A program made the position numbers and the translations under genes. Below, one piece after another: positions 9,261 to 17,367 of a stretch of DNA of 57,500 nucleotides; the first letter of the stretch is position 1; each line of letters opens with the position of its first letter. Origin of the DNA: Neptunomonas concharum (lineage in GTDB: Bacteria; Pseudomonadota; Gammaproteobacteria; Pseudomonadales; Balneatricaceae); assembly GCF_008630635.1 (NCBI RefSeq), contig NZ_CP043869.1:3175001-3232500 (forward strand), in the 5' to 3' direction. The notes beneath the pieces are model-generated. The model saw only the letters and a program-made list of their open reading frames with translations. It was not told the DNA's origin and did no database searches.

Positions 9261-11615
9261 TCACTCCTGCCTAAACCAGCGTCGGAACCAATCCAGCGGC
9301 TCCGCCCCTCTATTCTGTACGGGTTCAACCCCGCAATCAACTCGGTACTGAGGTTTTGTTCCTTTCAAGAAAGGGATCTGAACAGCCCCTTGGCAACGCT
9401 CATCCGATAAATATCCGGTCTCCTGATCAACCCATAAGTACTCCACACCTTCAGGTACCGGTGTAATAAAAGGTTCTGGGCGCTCATTTTTCATAAATTC
9501 AGTCCAAACCTTGAGCGCTCCTCCGGAGCCCGTAAAAGGCAGCGGTTCATTATCATCACGGCCAAGCCACACAACCGCCAGACGATTACCGGTAAAGCCC
9601 GCAAACCAGCTATCGCGCTGATCATTCGAGGTACCCGTTTTCCCCCCTACATTCAGGTCAGAAGGCAAACTGCTGTAGATGGACCGCGCAGTTCCACTGC
9701 GTGCTACCTCCTGCATGGCATATTGAAGTAAGTGTACACTCTCACCAGAAACCGTTTGTCTTACCTGAAACGGATAACGTGATAATTCTACACCGCTGCT
9801 ATCGGTTACTTGTCGAATTGAGCGTAGCGGCATTTGAAAACCGTTAGCCGCAATCGTCTGATAAACGCTTGCAACCTCAGCCACTGGAAGGCCTTGAGCA
9901 CCTAATAGTAACGACGGATAGGGATCAATCTCCCGCTCAACTCCTAACTGACGCAACGTTTTGATCACATTATCCAGCCCTACATCCATACCTAAACGAG
10001 CAGTGGATAAGTTATAGGATTGAGCAAGCGCACGATGGAGAGGCACCACACCATGAGGTTGTTTATCAAAGTTTTGTGGCTGCCATACTTGCCCATTAGG
10101 CATATCGACACTGAAAGGTTCATCTTCTATGGGCGAAACCAGCGTGTATCCACGCTCTAATGCCGACAGATAAACAGCCGGTTTAACTAATGAACCAATC
10201 GGCCTCACAGCATCCAAGGCCCGATTAAACCCTTGGTAACGTGTACTCCGCCCTCCGATAATACTGAGCACTTCTCCCGTTTGGGGGTCTGTGACGACCA
10301 TACTGCCTTCTAGTTCTGAGAGCCGCTTGCCATAGCGTTTTTCCAAGCTGCTTATCGTTTTAGTCAGGGCCGCTTCCGCTTTTGCCTGAACAATCGGATT
10401 CAGGCTGGTGAAAACCCTGAGCCCTTCGGTTCTCAGGTCCTCATCACGATAACTTTCTCTGAGCTGTCGCTTAACTATATCCAGATAAGCGGGATACGCT
10501 CCTTTGAGCAAGCTTTTTTGCTTCACAACCCCAAGCGGCATTTTAATGGTGTCTTGATATAGCGACTCCGATATAGTGCCTTCGTCCCTTAGTACACTCA
10601 GTACCAAATCCCGACGTTTTTTTGCACGCTCAGGGTTACGCCGTGGGTCGTAATATGAGGGCCCTTTAACCAAACCCGCCAGCAGCGCCACTTGATGCAA
10701 CTGAAGTTCCTGAATAGGTAGCGCAAAATAATACTGTGCGGCCAACCCAAAACCATGAATTGCTCGAGAGCCTTCCTGTCCTAAATAAACCTCATTCAGG
10801 TAAGCCTCGAGAATTTCCTCTTTGCTGTAATGAAAATCCAATAACACGGCCATGGGGATTTCCATCAGCTTTCTTGCCAATGTTCGTTCTGAAGTGAGGT
10901 AAAAATTCTTTATCAACTGCTGCGTAAGCGTACTACCGCCCTGCACAAACCGACCCGCTTGTAGATTGATCCACATGGCTCGGGCAATCCCTTTCAGGGA
11001 TATACCAAAGTGTTCGTAATAACTTCTATCCTCAATTGCAATCAAGGCATCTTTTAAGCCAACAGGCGCATCCTCTAAGCGAATCAGGTCCCTATCTTCA
11101 TTATTTTGCGGATAAATACCCCCGATTAAAACAGGCTCAAGTCTGGCTAAATGAAGTGTTTGCCCCTGCGCGCTCTTAATTCGGGACAGCGTATTGCCCG
11201 AAAAATCGAGAATCAGTCGCTGTGCACTTTCTCTTCCATCAGGAAAATCGAAGCCGCGAGTGTATATATGTGCAGTGCTTTTAGAGAAAGCGGCTTGGCC
11301 AGGTTTACTGGCATGAGTCGTCTGCTGATACCCCAAACCTTTGAGTTCTAATTTGAGATCCGTTATAGAGAAAGGAGCGCCGGGGTAAAGCTCCAACGGC
11401 CTCGCAAATACCTTGGCAGGAAGTGCCCAACGCTTGCCTTCGAATTGCTCACGAATCTGGGCATCCAGATAGATCATACCTATCCCGCCTAAGACGAACG
11501 CAACCAAGCTCAACTTAAAGAGCAAGCTCAGTAACTTTCGCCAGATCGAACGCGATGCTGGTGCTTTTTTCGCCCTTGAAGACGTTTTCTTTGCTGGTGT
11601 TCTCTTTTTAGCCAT
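9261..11615 (-). CDS. mrcB: Penicillin-binding protein 1B (bifunctional)
   Basis: 784 residues, class A PBP. A basic cytoplasmic tail (MAKKRTPAKKTS) and one transmembrane helix (about 28-50) are followed by the UB2H-type region, the glycosyltransferase domain with catalytic E195 in EDRSYYEHFG and GGSTLTQQL, and the transpeptidase domain with SLVK (475-478), SYN (533-535) and KTGT (659-662). It polymerises glycan strands and cross-links them in the periplasm. The UB2H domain and the KVFARPLELYPG motif favour PBP1b over PBP1a. It is followed by a TPR lipoprotein in the same operon and diverges from the kinase-like gene at 11662. Confidence 0.95.
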   Translation of the reverse strand: MAKKRTPAKKTSSRAKKAPASRSIWRKLLSLLFKLSLVAFVLGGIGMIYLDAQIREQFEGKRWALPAKVFARPLELYPGAPFSITDLKLELKGLGYQQTTHASKPGQAAFSKSTAHIYTRGFDFPDGRESAQRLILDFSGNTLSRIKSAQGQTLHLARLEPVLIGGIYPQNNEDRDLIRLEDAPVGLKDALIAIEDRSYYEHFGISLKGIARAMWINLQAGRFVQGGSTLTQQLIKNFYLTSERTLARKLMEIPMAVLLDFHYSKEEILEAYLNEVYLGQEGSRAIHGFGLAAQYYFALPIQELQLHQVALLAGLVKGPSYYDPRRNPERAKKRRDLVLSVLRDEGTISESLYQDTIKMPLGVVKQKSLLKGAYPAYLDIVKRQLRESYRDEDLRTEGLRVFTSLNPIVQAKAEAALTKTISSLEKRYGKRLSELEGSMVVTDPQTGEVLSIIGGRSTRYQGFNRALDAVRPIGSLVKPAVYLSALERGYTLVSPIEDEPFSVDMPNGQVWQPQNFDKQPHGVVPLHRALAQSYNLSTARLGMDVGLDNVIKTLRQLGVEREIDPYPSLLLGAQGLPVAEVASVYQTIAANGFQMPLRSIRQVTDSSGVELSRYPFQVRQTVSGESVHLLQYAMQEVARSGTARSIYSSLPSDLNVGGKTGTSNDQRDSWFAGFTGNRLAVVWLGRDDNEPLPFTGSGGALKVWTEFMKNERPEPFITPVPEGVEYLWVDQETGYLSDERCQGAVQIPFLKGTKPQYRVDCGVEPVQNRGAEPLDWFRRWFRQE

Positions 11616-11661
11616 CAGCCCAGTATAATTCCTTAACGTTTATGAGAATACCGAAGGTTTC

Positions 11662-13209
11662 ATGCAACCCGATTTGATCAAAGCACTAACGCGCCCTGAG
11701 CACTATCCGCATCACGTTGATAGCCCTGTACGTGTAATTGAAACACATATCTCCTGGTTGCTTCTGACAGGAGAGTATGCTTATAAAATTAAAAAGCCGG
11801 TCGATTTTGGCTTTCTGGATTTTACCACCTTGGCACTGCGTAAACATTTTTGCGAAGAGGAACTTCGCCTCAATCAACGCTTAGCACCCGACATTTATGA
11901 TACGCTCATAGCCATCACAGGCTCTGTCGATAACCCCCAACTTAACGAGTTGGACCAACTGGATGAAGCAACGCCAATCGAGTATGCGGTGCGAATGTAC
12001 CAGTTCGATCCTGAACTGCGGCTGGATCTTATCCTTGATCGCCGTCGCTTTGAACCCGCTTGGATCGACATGCTAGCCGAACAAATCGCACACTTTCACA
12101 CTCGGATTCCCCGTGTTGCACAAGACAGCCCCTGGGGAGAGCCTGATACCATCTGGGATGTCGTTTCGGACAATTATACCCATATCAGCGAACAAAAGAT
12201 CAGTTCAAACGACTGGCAGCAGCTGCAGTTTTTATCCCATAGGACAGCGCAGCAGTTTCGTAAGCTAGCGCCGGTCATTGCCCGCCGTAAACAAGAAGGT
12301 CATATCAGGGAGTGCCATGGCGATTTACACCTAGGCAATGTCACGCTATACCATGGGCAGTTACGACTATTCGATTGCATCGAGTTTAACCTACAGTTCC
12401 GCTGGATAGACACGATTTGTGACCTTGCGTTCCTTTTGATGGATTTAGAAGTTAAAGGGCAATATCGTTGGTCTAATCGCTGCCTGAATCGTTACCTAGA
12501 GCTAACAGGCGATTATGAGTCCCTCTCTTTACTCAATTTTTACAAATCGTATCGCTCCATGGTCAGAGCAAAGGTAGCAATGCTTGGGGATACACCTGAC
12601 CTGACTACGTTCCGGCGCTACCTTAATCTGACTCAACAGTACACACATAAACAAAAGCCAGCTCTTTTTTTAATGCACGGCGTCTCCGGTAGCGGGAAAA
12701 GTCACCTGAGTAGTCAGTTGGTCGAGAGGATAGACTGCATCCGTTTACGCTCCGATGTTGAGCGCAAGCGACTATATCGAGAGCTTAGCCGCCGGGGAGA
12801 GCGTTTAGAGTTATACGGGCAAGAGATGAATGCTCGTACTTTTCAGCACTTGCTCAATCTCTCTCGCTCCCTGCTCCAAAGCGGCTACTCCGTCATCGTC
12901 GACGCAACCTTTATTCGAAAGCGTACTCGCGTGAGCTATGCCGACCTTGCACAATCTCTGGAGATTCCTTTACGCATTATTAGCTGCCACTGCGAACAGA
13001 AGCTGATTGAAGCACGACTGAAAAGGCGTCAAGCACAAGGCGGCGACGCTTCCGATGCCGACATCAAGGTTATGCAAGACCAACTGAAACATCAACAACG
13101 CCTAACTGAGGCCGAGCAAGACTATACCATTGCCGTGGACACGGATGATGATGACGCGATTAATGTGCTGCTAAGCCAGATGATTGCTGAAGGTCTCATC
13201 GCGCCTTAA
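11662..13209 (+). CDS. Fused APH-like kinase and P-loop ATPase protein
   Basis: 515 residues with two modules. Residues 1-320 resemble aminoglycoside-phosphotransferase-like kinases (COG2187-type): ECHGDLHLGNV (H219, D221, N226) is a Brenner-type catalytic motif and LFDCIEF (D238) supplies the metal aspartate. Residues 333-515 are a small P-loop kinase/ATPase (COG0645-type) with Walker A GVSGSGKS (340-347) and VIVDATFIRK. The fusion is widespread in proteobacteria but its substrate is unknown, so an antibiotic-resistance reading is not justified. It diverges from mrcB with only 46 bases between the starts. Confidence 0.82.
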   Translation: MQPDLIKALTRPEHYPHHVDSPVRVIETHISWLLLTGEYAYKIKKPVDFGFLDFTTLALRKHFCEEELRLNQRLAPDIYDTLIAITGSVDNPQLNELDQLDEATPIEYAVRMYQFDPELRLDLILDRRRFEPAWIDMLAEQIAHFHTRIPRVAQDSPWGEPDTIWDVVSDNYTHISEQKISSNDWQQLQFLSHRTAQQFRKLAPVIARRKQEGHIRECHGDLHLGNVTLYHGQLRLFDCIEFNLQFRWIDTICDLAFLLMDLEVKGQYRWSNRCLNRYLELTGDYESLSLLNFYKSYRSMVRAKVAMLGDTPDLTTFRRYLNLTQQYTHKQKPALFLMHGVSGSGKSHLSSQLVERIDCIRLRSDVERKRLYRELSRRGERLELYGQEMNARTFQHLLNLSRSLLQSGYSVIVDATFIRKRTRVSYADLAQSLEIPLRIISCHCEQKLIEARLKRRQAQGGDASDADIKVMQDQLKHQQRLTEAEQDYTIAVDTDDDDAINVLLSQMIAEGLIAP

Positions 13210-13227
13210 ACCCTTATTGGAAACGGG

Positions 13228-13983
13228 CTAACGCACATAAAAAAGCCGTTGCCCGTCTACCCTAACTGACTCAACCTGCGTCTGATAAACCTCAGAAAGG
13301 CGAGTTGTCTCAAGCGCATCATCAGGCGTACCCGTATGCACAATTCGGCCTGCGCTCATTAACGATATGCTATCTGCAAACTGAGCGGCTAATGACAAAT
13401 CATGCATCACAACAAAAACCGACTTTCCCTGCTTAGCCAAGCCTTTTAGCAAGCGCATAACGCTGATTTGATGAGTCAAATCGATCGCTTTTAAGGGCTC
13501 ATCAAGTAAAACACAACGGGTCAAATCACCTATTTGAACCAGAAGCCTTGCTAGGTGCACACGCTGTTTTTCCCCACCGGATAAATGGGTGTAAGCGTGC
13601 TCAGCCAGTTCCTCAATATCCAAAGCCTTTAAGGCCTGCGTAATTTGCACCTGCAAAACCGATTCTAGTTCGCCCAGAGGATACCCCCCCATAGCAACCA
13701 CATCCCACGCACGAAAAGGAAAATCTAACCACTGCTCTTGCAATAGCACTGCCAATAAGAGTGAGCGCTCGCTAACTCCGTACTCTTTAAGCTGCTTATC
13801 ACTGAGAAATACCCCACCCTCATTTGGCTCAATAACACCAGACAAGAGCTTCAGTAATGTGCTTTTGCCACTGCCATTGGGGCCAATTAAAGCGTGCAAT
13901 TTACCCGCTTCGAGTGACAGATCTACACGTTCCACAATAGATCGATCTTCTCGACGATATGTCAGCCCTCGAGCCTGTATCAT
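13228..13983 (-). CDS. hmuV: Haem-type ABC transporter ATP-binding protein
   Basis: 251-residue ABC ATPase that would power haem (or siderophore) uptake across the inner membrane. Walker A GPNGSGKST is at 34-42, the signature LSGGEKQR at 134-141, Walker B CVLLDEP at 157-163, and the H-loop is in FVVMHDLSLAAQ. The LSGGEKQRVHLARLL form is typical of HmuV. It overlaps hmuU by 4 bases. Its 3' end lies in a hairpin (ACGGGC/GCCCGT, 13223-13256) that faces the convergent kinase gene but lacks a U-run. Related FecE/BtuD proteins for other cargo cannot be excluded. Confidence 0.82.
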   Translation of the reverse strand: MIQARGLTYRREDRSIVERVDLSLEAGKLHALIGPNGSGKSTLLKLLSGVIEPNEGGVFLSDKQLKEYGVSERSLLLAVLLQEQWLDFPFRAWDVVAMGGYPLGELESVLQVQITQALKALDIEELAEHAYTHLSGGEKQRVHLARLLVQIGDLTRCVLLDEPLKAIDLTHQISVMRLLKGLAKQGKSVFVVMHDLSLAAQFADSISLMSAGRIVHTGTPDDALETTRLSEVYQTQVESVRVDGQRLFYVR

Positions 13984-15002
13984 CCCGCTCTCCTCCGTCC
14001 GGCACGAATCATCAAAAGAAACACAGGACTTCCCACTAACGCAGTAATCAATCCGATAGGAAGTTCTGCGGGAGCAACCAACGTCCGTGATAAGAGATCC
14101 GCAAATAAAAGCAGGCCGGCACCCAGCAAGAAAGAGAGAGGTAGCAACTGCCGATTGTCAGGCCCGAACAGTAGACGAATCACATGAGGCACCACCAATC
14201 CCACAAAGCCAATCATACCCACTAACGAAACCACTGAACCCACAACCAATGCCGTCATTAATACAAGCTGACGATAGGTCTTTTGAGTATCAACACCCAG
14301 CAACTGAGCTTGTTGCTCACCTAATAGCAGTAAGTTAAGCACGCTAGCGAAGCGCAACACCCATGGAATACAGACCACGGCAACTATCGTAAGCAATACG
14401 ACATGCCACCAGCCTACGCCTTGCACGTTGCCCATCAGCCAGAAAGTCACCTGGCGCAATGTCATACTATCGGAAAGATATTTCAAGCCCGCTATTCCTG
14501 CACCAGCCATCGCATTAATGGCAACGCCAGCAAGTAATAAGGTGATTGAAGATATCCCCTCGGTGGTTTGCGCAATTCGCATAACAAGCAGAGTTACCAA
14601 CATACCACCTAAGAAAGCCGCTAACGGCATCCCTAAAGATACCAATAAGCCGCCGCCCAATAAGGTTACAGCTACTTGCCATCCAACCGCTGCCAACGCT
14701 GCCCCAGCGGAAACACCAATAAGGCCAGGATCCGCCAACGGGTTACGAAATAAGGATTGGACCACAGCACCGGTGATAGCCAACAGTCCACCGGCTAGCA
14801 TAACCAACAGAGCCCGAGGTAAACGAATTTCCAACACAATACGGCGAGCCACTTCATCCCCAGACCAAACGTCGCCCAAGGAGAGTGAAACCGCACCCCA
14901 CTGCACAGATGCCATCGTAAGCATCAATAACATCATCCCCAAACCGCTGAACAATACGCCCTTGTATCTCAGAGGTTTAGCTATTGATTTTGCTATCAGC
15001 AC
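13980..15002 (-). CDS. hmuU: FecCD-family ABC permease, haem-type
   Basis: 340-residue inner-membrane permease with about ten hydrophobic segments. The family signatures LEIRLPRALLVMLAGG (near 58-73), SLFRNPLADPGLIGVSAGAA and IGFVGLVVPHVIRLLFG are present. It pairs with the ATPase downstream (4-base overlap). The start is GTG (15000-15002). No periplasmic binding protein, TonB-dependent receptor or haem-degrading protein is encoded nearby, so the importer is incomplete at this locus. I saw no convincing Fur box in the 137 bases upstream. Haem as cargo is inferred mainly from the HmuV-like partner. Confidence 0.82.
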   Translation of the reverse strand: MLIAKSIAKPLRYKGVLFSGLGMMLLMLTMASVQWGAVSLSLGDVWSGDEVARRIVLEIRLPRALLVMLAGGLLAITGAVVQSLFRNPLADPGLIGVSAGAALAAVGWQVAVTLLGGGLLVSLGMPLAAFLGGMLVTLLVMRIAQTTEGISSITLLLAGVAINAMAGAGIAGLKYLSDSMTLRQVTFWLMGNVQGVGWWHVVLLTIVAVVCIPWVLRFASVLNLLLLGEQQAQLLGVDTQKTYRQLVLMTALVVGSVVSLVGMIGFVGLVVPHVIRLLFGPDNRQLLPLSFLLGAGLLLFADLLSRTLVAPAELPIGLITALVGSPVFLLMIRAGRRRAG

Positions 15003-15139
15003 CGCATCCTCTCACTATTAAAAACGAAATACAGAACCCCGACAGTTGCCCAATATAGGTTAAGATAGACAGGGATTATAAACAGAAACCCACATAACGG
15101 GTTGAGATTTCCTTCAATAGCGAATTGGACACTTCCACG

Positions 15140-15454
15140 ATGATCAAGCTTTGCACCACACAAGAAATCCCCGAAAGCACAGCAAAAGGGTTCTCATTGG
15201 ACGAGAAATCACTTTTTGTGGTGCATCACAACGGGGAATATTTTGCTTATCTGAACAAGTGCCCCCATAGAGGCATCGCACTGGAGTGGCAACCGAATCA
15301 GTTTTTAGATGTCGAAAAGAACTTCATACAGTGCGCAACCCACGGTGCACTCTTTCGTATTGAAGATGGGGAGTGTGTCGCAGGCCCATGCCCTGGTGAA
15401 ACCCTCACCCCCCTAGAGATTCATGTGGAAAATGAGCACATTTTCCTTACCTAA
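15140..15454 (+). CDS. Small Rieske [2Fe-2S] protein
   Basis: 104 residues from the ATG at 15140; a TTG at 15125 would add five residues and neither start has a strong ribosome-binding site. The Rieske cluster ligands are C41 and H43 in CPHRG and C65 and H68 in CATHGALF. The protein is only the Rieske fold, with no signal peptide or membrane helix, so it is probably a soluble cytoplasmic electron carrier or a subunit like NirD or a dioxygenase ferredoxin. It diverges from hmuU and converges with an aminotransferase; neither neighbour reveals its partner. Confidence 0.85.
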   Translation: MIKLCTTQEIPESTAKGFSLDEKSLFVVHHNGEYFAYLNKCPHRGIALEWQPNQFLDVEKNFIQCATHGALFRIEDGECVAGPCPGETLTPLEIHVENEHIFLT

Positions 15455-15456
15455 TG

Positions 15457-16620
15457 CTAGTTTTTGATAAACGCCGCCAAACGTTTCAGCATCAGTTCAA
15501 TTCGATCTAAGCCCGTCGTGTAAGAGAAACGAATAAACTGATTTGCACGATAGCTGCCGAAGTCGAGCCCTGGTGTCGCAGCCACATGAGCCTCTTCCAG
15601 CAACCTCCAACAGTAGTCATAGGTGTTATCTGTCAGGTGAGAAGCATCCGCATACACATAGAATGCCCCCTCAGGCATTAAAGGGATATCAAAGCCTAGT
15701 TTACGCAGCCCTTCAACCAGCAAATCCCGACGCAATTCGAATTGGTGACGCCGCCTTTCAAACTCCTCTAGGCTCTCATCATCAAACGCAGCCAAAGCTG
15801 CATATTGTGAAACTGTCGGTGGAGAGATATAGAGATTTTGTGCAAGTTTCTCCAATTCTGGAACTGCCGATTCTGGCGCAACAATCCACCCCAAACGCCA
15901 TCCCGTCATGCCAAAGTACTTCGAGAAGCTATTGATAACGAAAGCATCGGGTTCTATCTCTAAAATAGAGGGCGCATCAAAGCCATAAGTTAAGCCATGG
16001 TAAAGTTCATCGACAACCAACACCCCACCTTGTTGCTTAACGGCATCAGCCACCCCTTGTAGCTCCTCTTTATGGAGCACAGAACCTGTAGGGTTGGCAG
16101 GTGATGCAATCAATACACCGGCTGTTCTCTGATGCCATTCACGCTTAATCAAATCAGGAGTCAGTTGGAACTTCTCGGCAGCCGTAGTCGGTACCAGCTG
16201 GCTTCTGGCATCCAGCATACGTAAAAACTGCCGGTTACAAGGATAGCCTGGGTCAGCCATCATAAATGTCGTTTCAGGATCTGCTAATAAACCAAAAACC
16301 ATCAACAACGCGCCCGAAGCACCCGATGTAACAATCACTCGGCTGGCATCAATTTTCAATCCATAGCGTTGCTCATAAAAGCGAGCAATGGCCTGACGTA
16401 ACTCAGGAATACCCGCTGCTGGTGTGTATTGAGTCAGCCCCTGATCAATGGCTTGGTGCGCAGCCTCCTTGACCCGTGGTGCCGTCCCGAAATCAGGCTC
16501 ACCTGCTTCCATATGAATAACATCAAAACCTTCGGCGTCCAGTTGTTTTGCCCTTTTGAGTAAGTCCATTACTTTAAAAGACTCAATTTCCTTTGCCCGA
16601 CTTGTCCACTTATCTTGCAT
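15457..16620 (-). CDS. PLP-dependent class I/II aminotransferase
   Basis: 387 residues, fold-type I aminotransferase of the aspartate/aromatic group. The PLP lysine is K234 in NSFSKYFGMTGWRLGW; other markers are YTPAAGIPELRQAI, SPANPTG (N176), VVDELYHGL (D204) and the carboxylate-binding arginine in FIRFSYTTG. The substrate is uncertain; proteins of this type are often annotated simply as aminotransferase or aspartate aminotransferase. It stands alone, convergent with the Rieske gene and divergent from dksA. Confidence 0.87.
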   Translation of the reverse strand: MQDKWTSRAKEIESFKVMDLLKRAKQLDAEGFDVIHMEAGEPDFGTAPRVKEAAHQAIDQGLTQYTPAAGIPELRQAIARFYEQRYGLKIDASRVIVTSGASGALLMVFGLLADPETTFMMADPGYPCNRQFLRMLDARSQLVPTTAAEKFQLTPDLIKREWHQRTAGVLIASPANPTGSVLHKEELQGVADAVKQQGGVLVVDELYHGLTYGFDAPSILEIEPDAFVINSFSKYFGMTGWRLGWIVAPESAVPELEKLAQNLYISPPTVSQYAALAAFDDESLEEFERRRHQFELRRDLLVEGLRKLGFDIPLMPEGAFYVYADASHLTDNTYDYCWRLLEEAHVAATPGLDFGSYRANQFIRFSYTTGLDRIELMLKRLAAFIKN

Positions 16621-16702
16621 GAAACGCTCTCCTGATATATCGCATAACGATTATACATAAGTCGTATTATACATATCCAGAAGATACGCATTTTCCCTAA
16701 CT

Positions 16703-16742
16703 TATAGCCTTTATCCTGAAACTATCATTGATTTAGGCTATA
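16703..16742. repeat. 8-bp inverted repeat upstream of dksA
   Basis: TATAGCCT (16703-16710) and AGGCTATA (16735-16742) are exact inverted copies separated by 24 bases and followed by TTTTTT. The large loop makes it a poor terminator. It may be an operator or simply AT-rich promoter DNA in the 265-base gap between the aminotransferase and dksA. Confidence 0.35.
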
Positions 16743-16767
16743 TTTTTTCAAAATCAGGACTAGCCTA

Positions 16768-16799
16768 AAGGTTGGTGTTCTGGTAATTTCACCAACCTT
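16768..16799 (+). promoter_or_regulatory. 10-bp perfect hairpin in the dksA leader
   Basis: AAGGTTGGTG (16768-16777) pairs exactly with CACCAACCTT (16790-16799) around a 12-base loop, about 87 bases before the dksA start. There is no U-run after it on either strand, so it is probably a leader structure or operator and not a terminator. Its function is unknown. Confidence 0.5.
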
Positions 16800-16885
16800 C
16801 CGGCTTCAGGAAGTAACGGAATTAACTGTTTAAGACTGCTGATTTCCATCGGGAACTCAGTCATTTCGGAGAAGTGAGGCACCCC

Positions 16886-17317
16886 ATGCCAAACACTAAC
16901 GACACACAGTTCACCCAATTTGTCCCTTACGAGGCAAAAAAGGGTGAAGAATATATGAGCGATGCTCAAAAAGAGCATTTTAGTCAAATTCTGCTGGCCT
17001 GGAAACAGGAGCTGATGGAAGAGGTCGATAGTACGATCCACCATCTGCAAGAAGAAGCATCTAACTTTGCTGACCCTAGTGACCGTGCCAGCCAGGAAGA
17101 GGAATTCAGCCTTGAGCTTCGTACTCGCGACCGTGAGCGCAAGTTGATCAAGAAGATCAATGAAGCCATGGAACGTATCGACGAAGATGAATATGGTTAC
17201 TGTGAAGCATGCGGTATTGAGATTGGCATTCGCCGTTTAGAAGCGCGTCCTACGGCTACCATGTGTATCGACTGCAAAACGCTTGCTGAAATTAAAGAAA
17301 AACAGGTCGGCGGCTAA
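16886..17317 (+). CDS. dksA: RNA polymerase-binding transcription factor DksA
   Basis: 143 residues from ATG 16886, which has GAGG six bases upstream; the GTG at 16874 lacks proper spacing. DksA binds the RNA polymerase secondary channel and works with ppGpp to repress rRNA and activate amino-acid promoters. The coiled-coil tip motif DPSDRA (D63, D66, A68) and the four-cysteine zinc finger (C106, C109, C127, C130 in CEACG and CIDCKTLAE) are intact, so this is a true DksA and not a cysteine-poor DksA2. Two inverted repeats lie in its leader. gluQ follows, separated by a strong hairpin. Confidence 0.97.
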   Translation: MPNTNDTQFTQFVPYEAKKGEEYMSDAQKEHFSQILLAWKQELMEEVDSTIHHLQEEASNFADPSDRASQEEEFSLELRTRDRERKLIKKINEAMERIDEDEYGYCEACGIEIGIRRLEARPTATMCIDCKTLAEIKEKQVGG

Positions 17318-17324
17318 GCTTTTC

Positions 17325-17354
17325 GAGGTTAGGTGAATACCTTCGCCTGACCTC
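17325..17354 (+). promoter_or_regulatory. 13-bp hairpin between dksA and gluQ
   Basis: GAGGTTAGGTGAA (17325-17337) pairs with TTCGCCTGACCTC (17342-17354) through 13 pairs, two of them G-U, around a 4-base loop. It begins 8 bases after the dksA stop and ends 13 bases before the gluQ ATG. In Shigella a terminator in this same interval is known to control gluQ expression; here the U-run is missing, so pausing, RNA stability or masking of the gluQ ribosome-binding site are alternatives. Confidence 0.6.
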
Positions 17355-17367
17355 TGGACTTGTGTCG

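Noticed and set aside
13223-13256. Hairpin ACGGGC/GCCCGT at the hmuV 3' end as a terminator
   Set aside because: The stem is interrupted by a bulge, overlaps the coding end and has no U-run on either strand.
15003-15139. Fur box upstream of hmuU
   Set aside because: No GATAAT-type inverted repeats; only a short AACCC/GGGTT repeat is visible.
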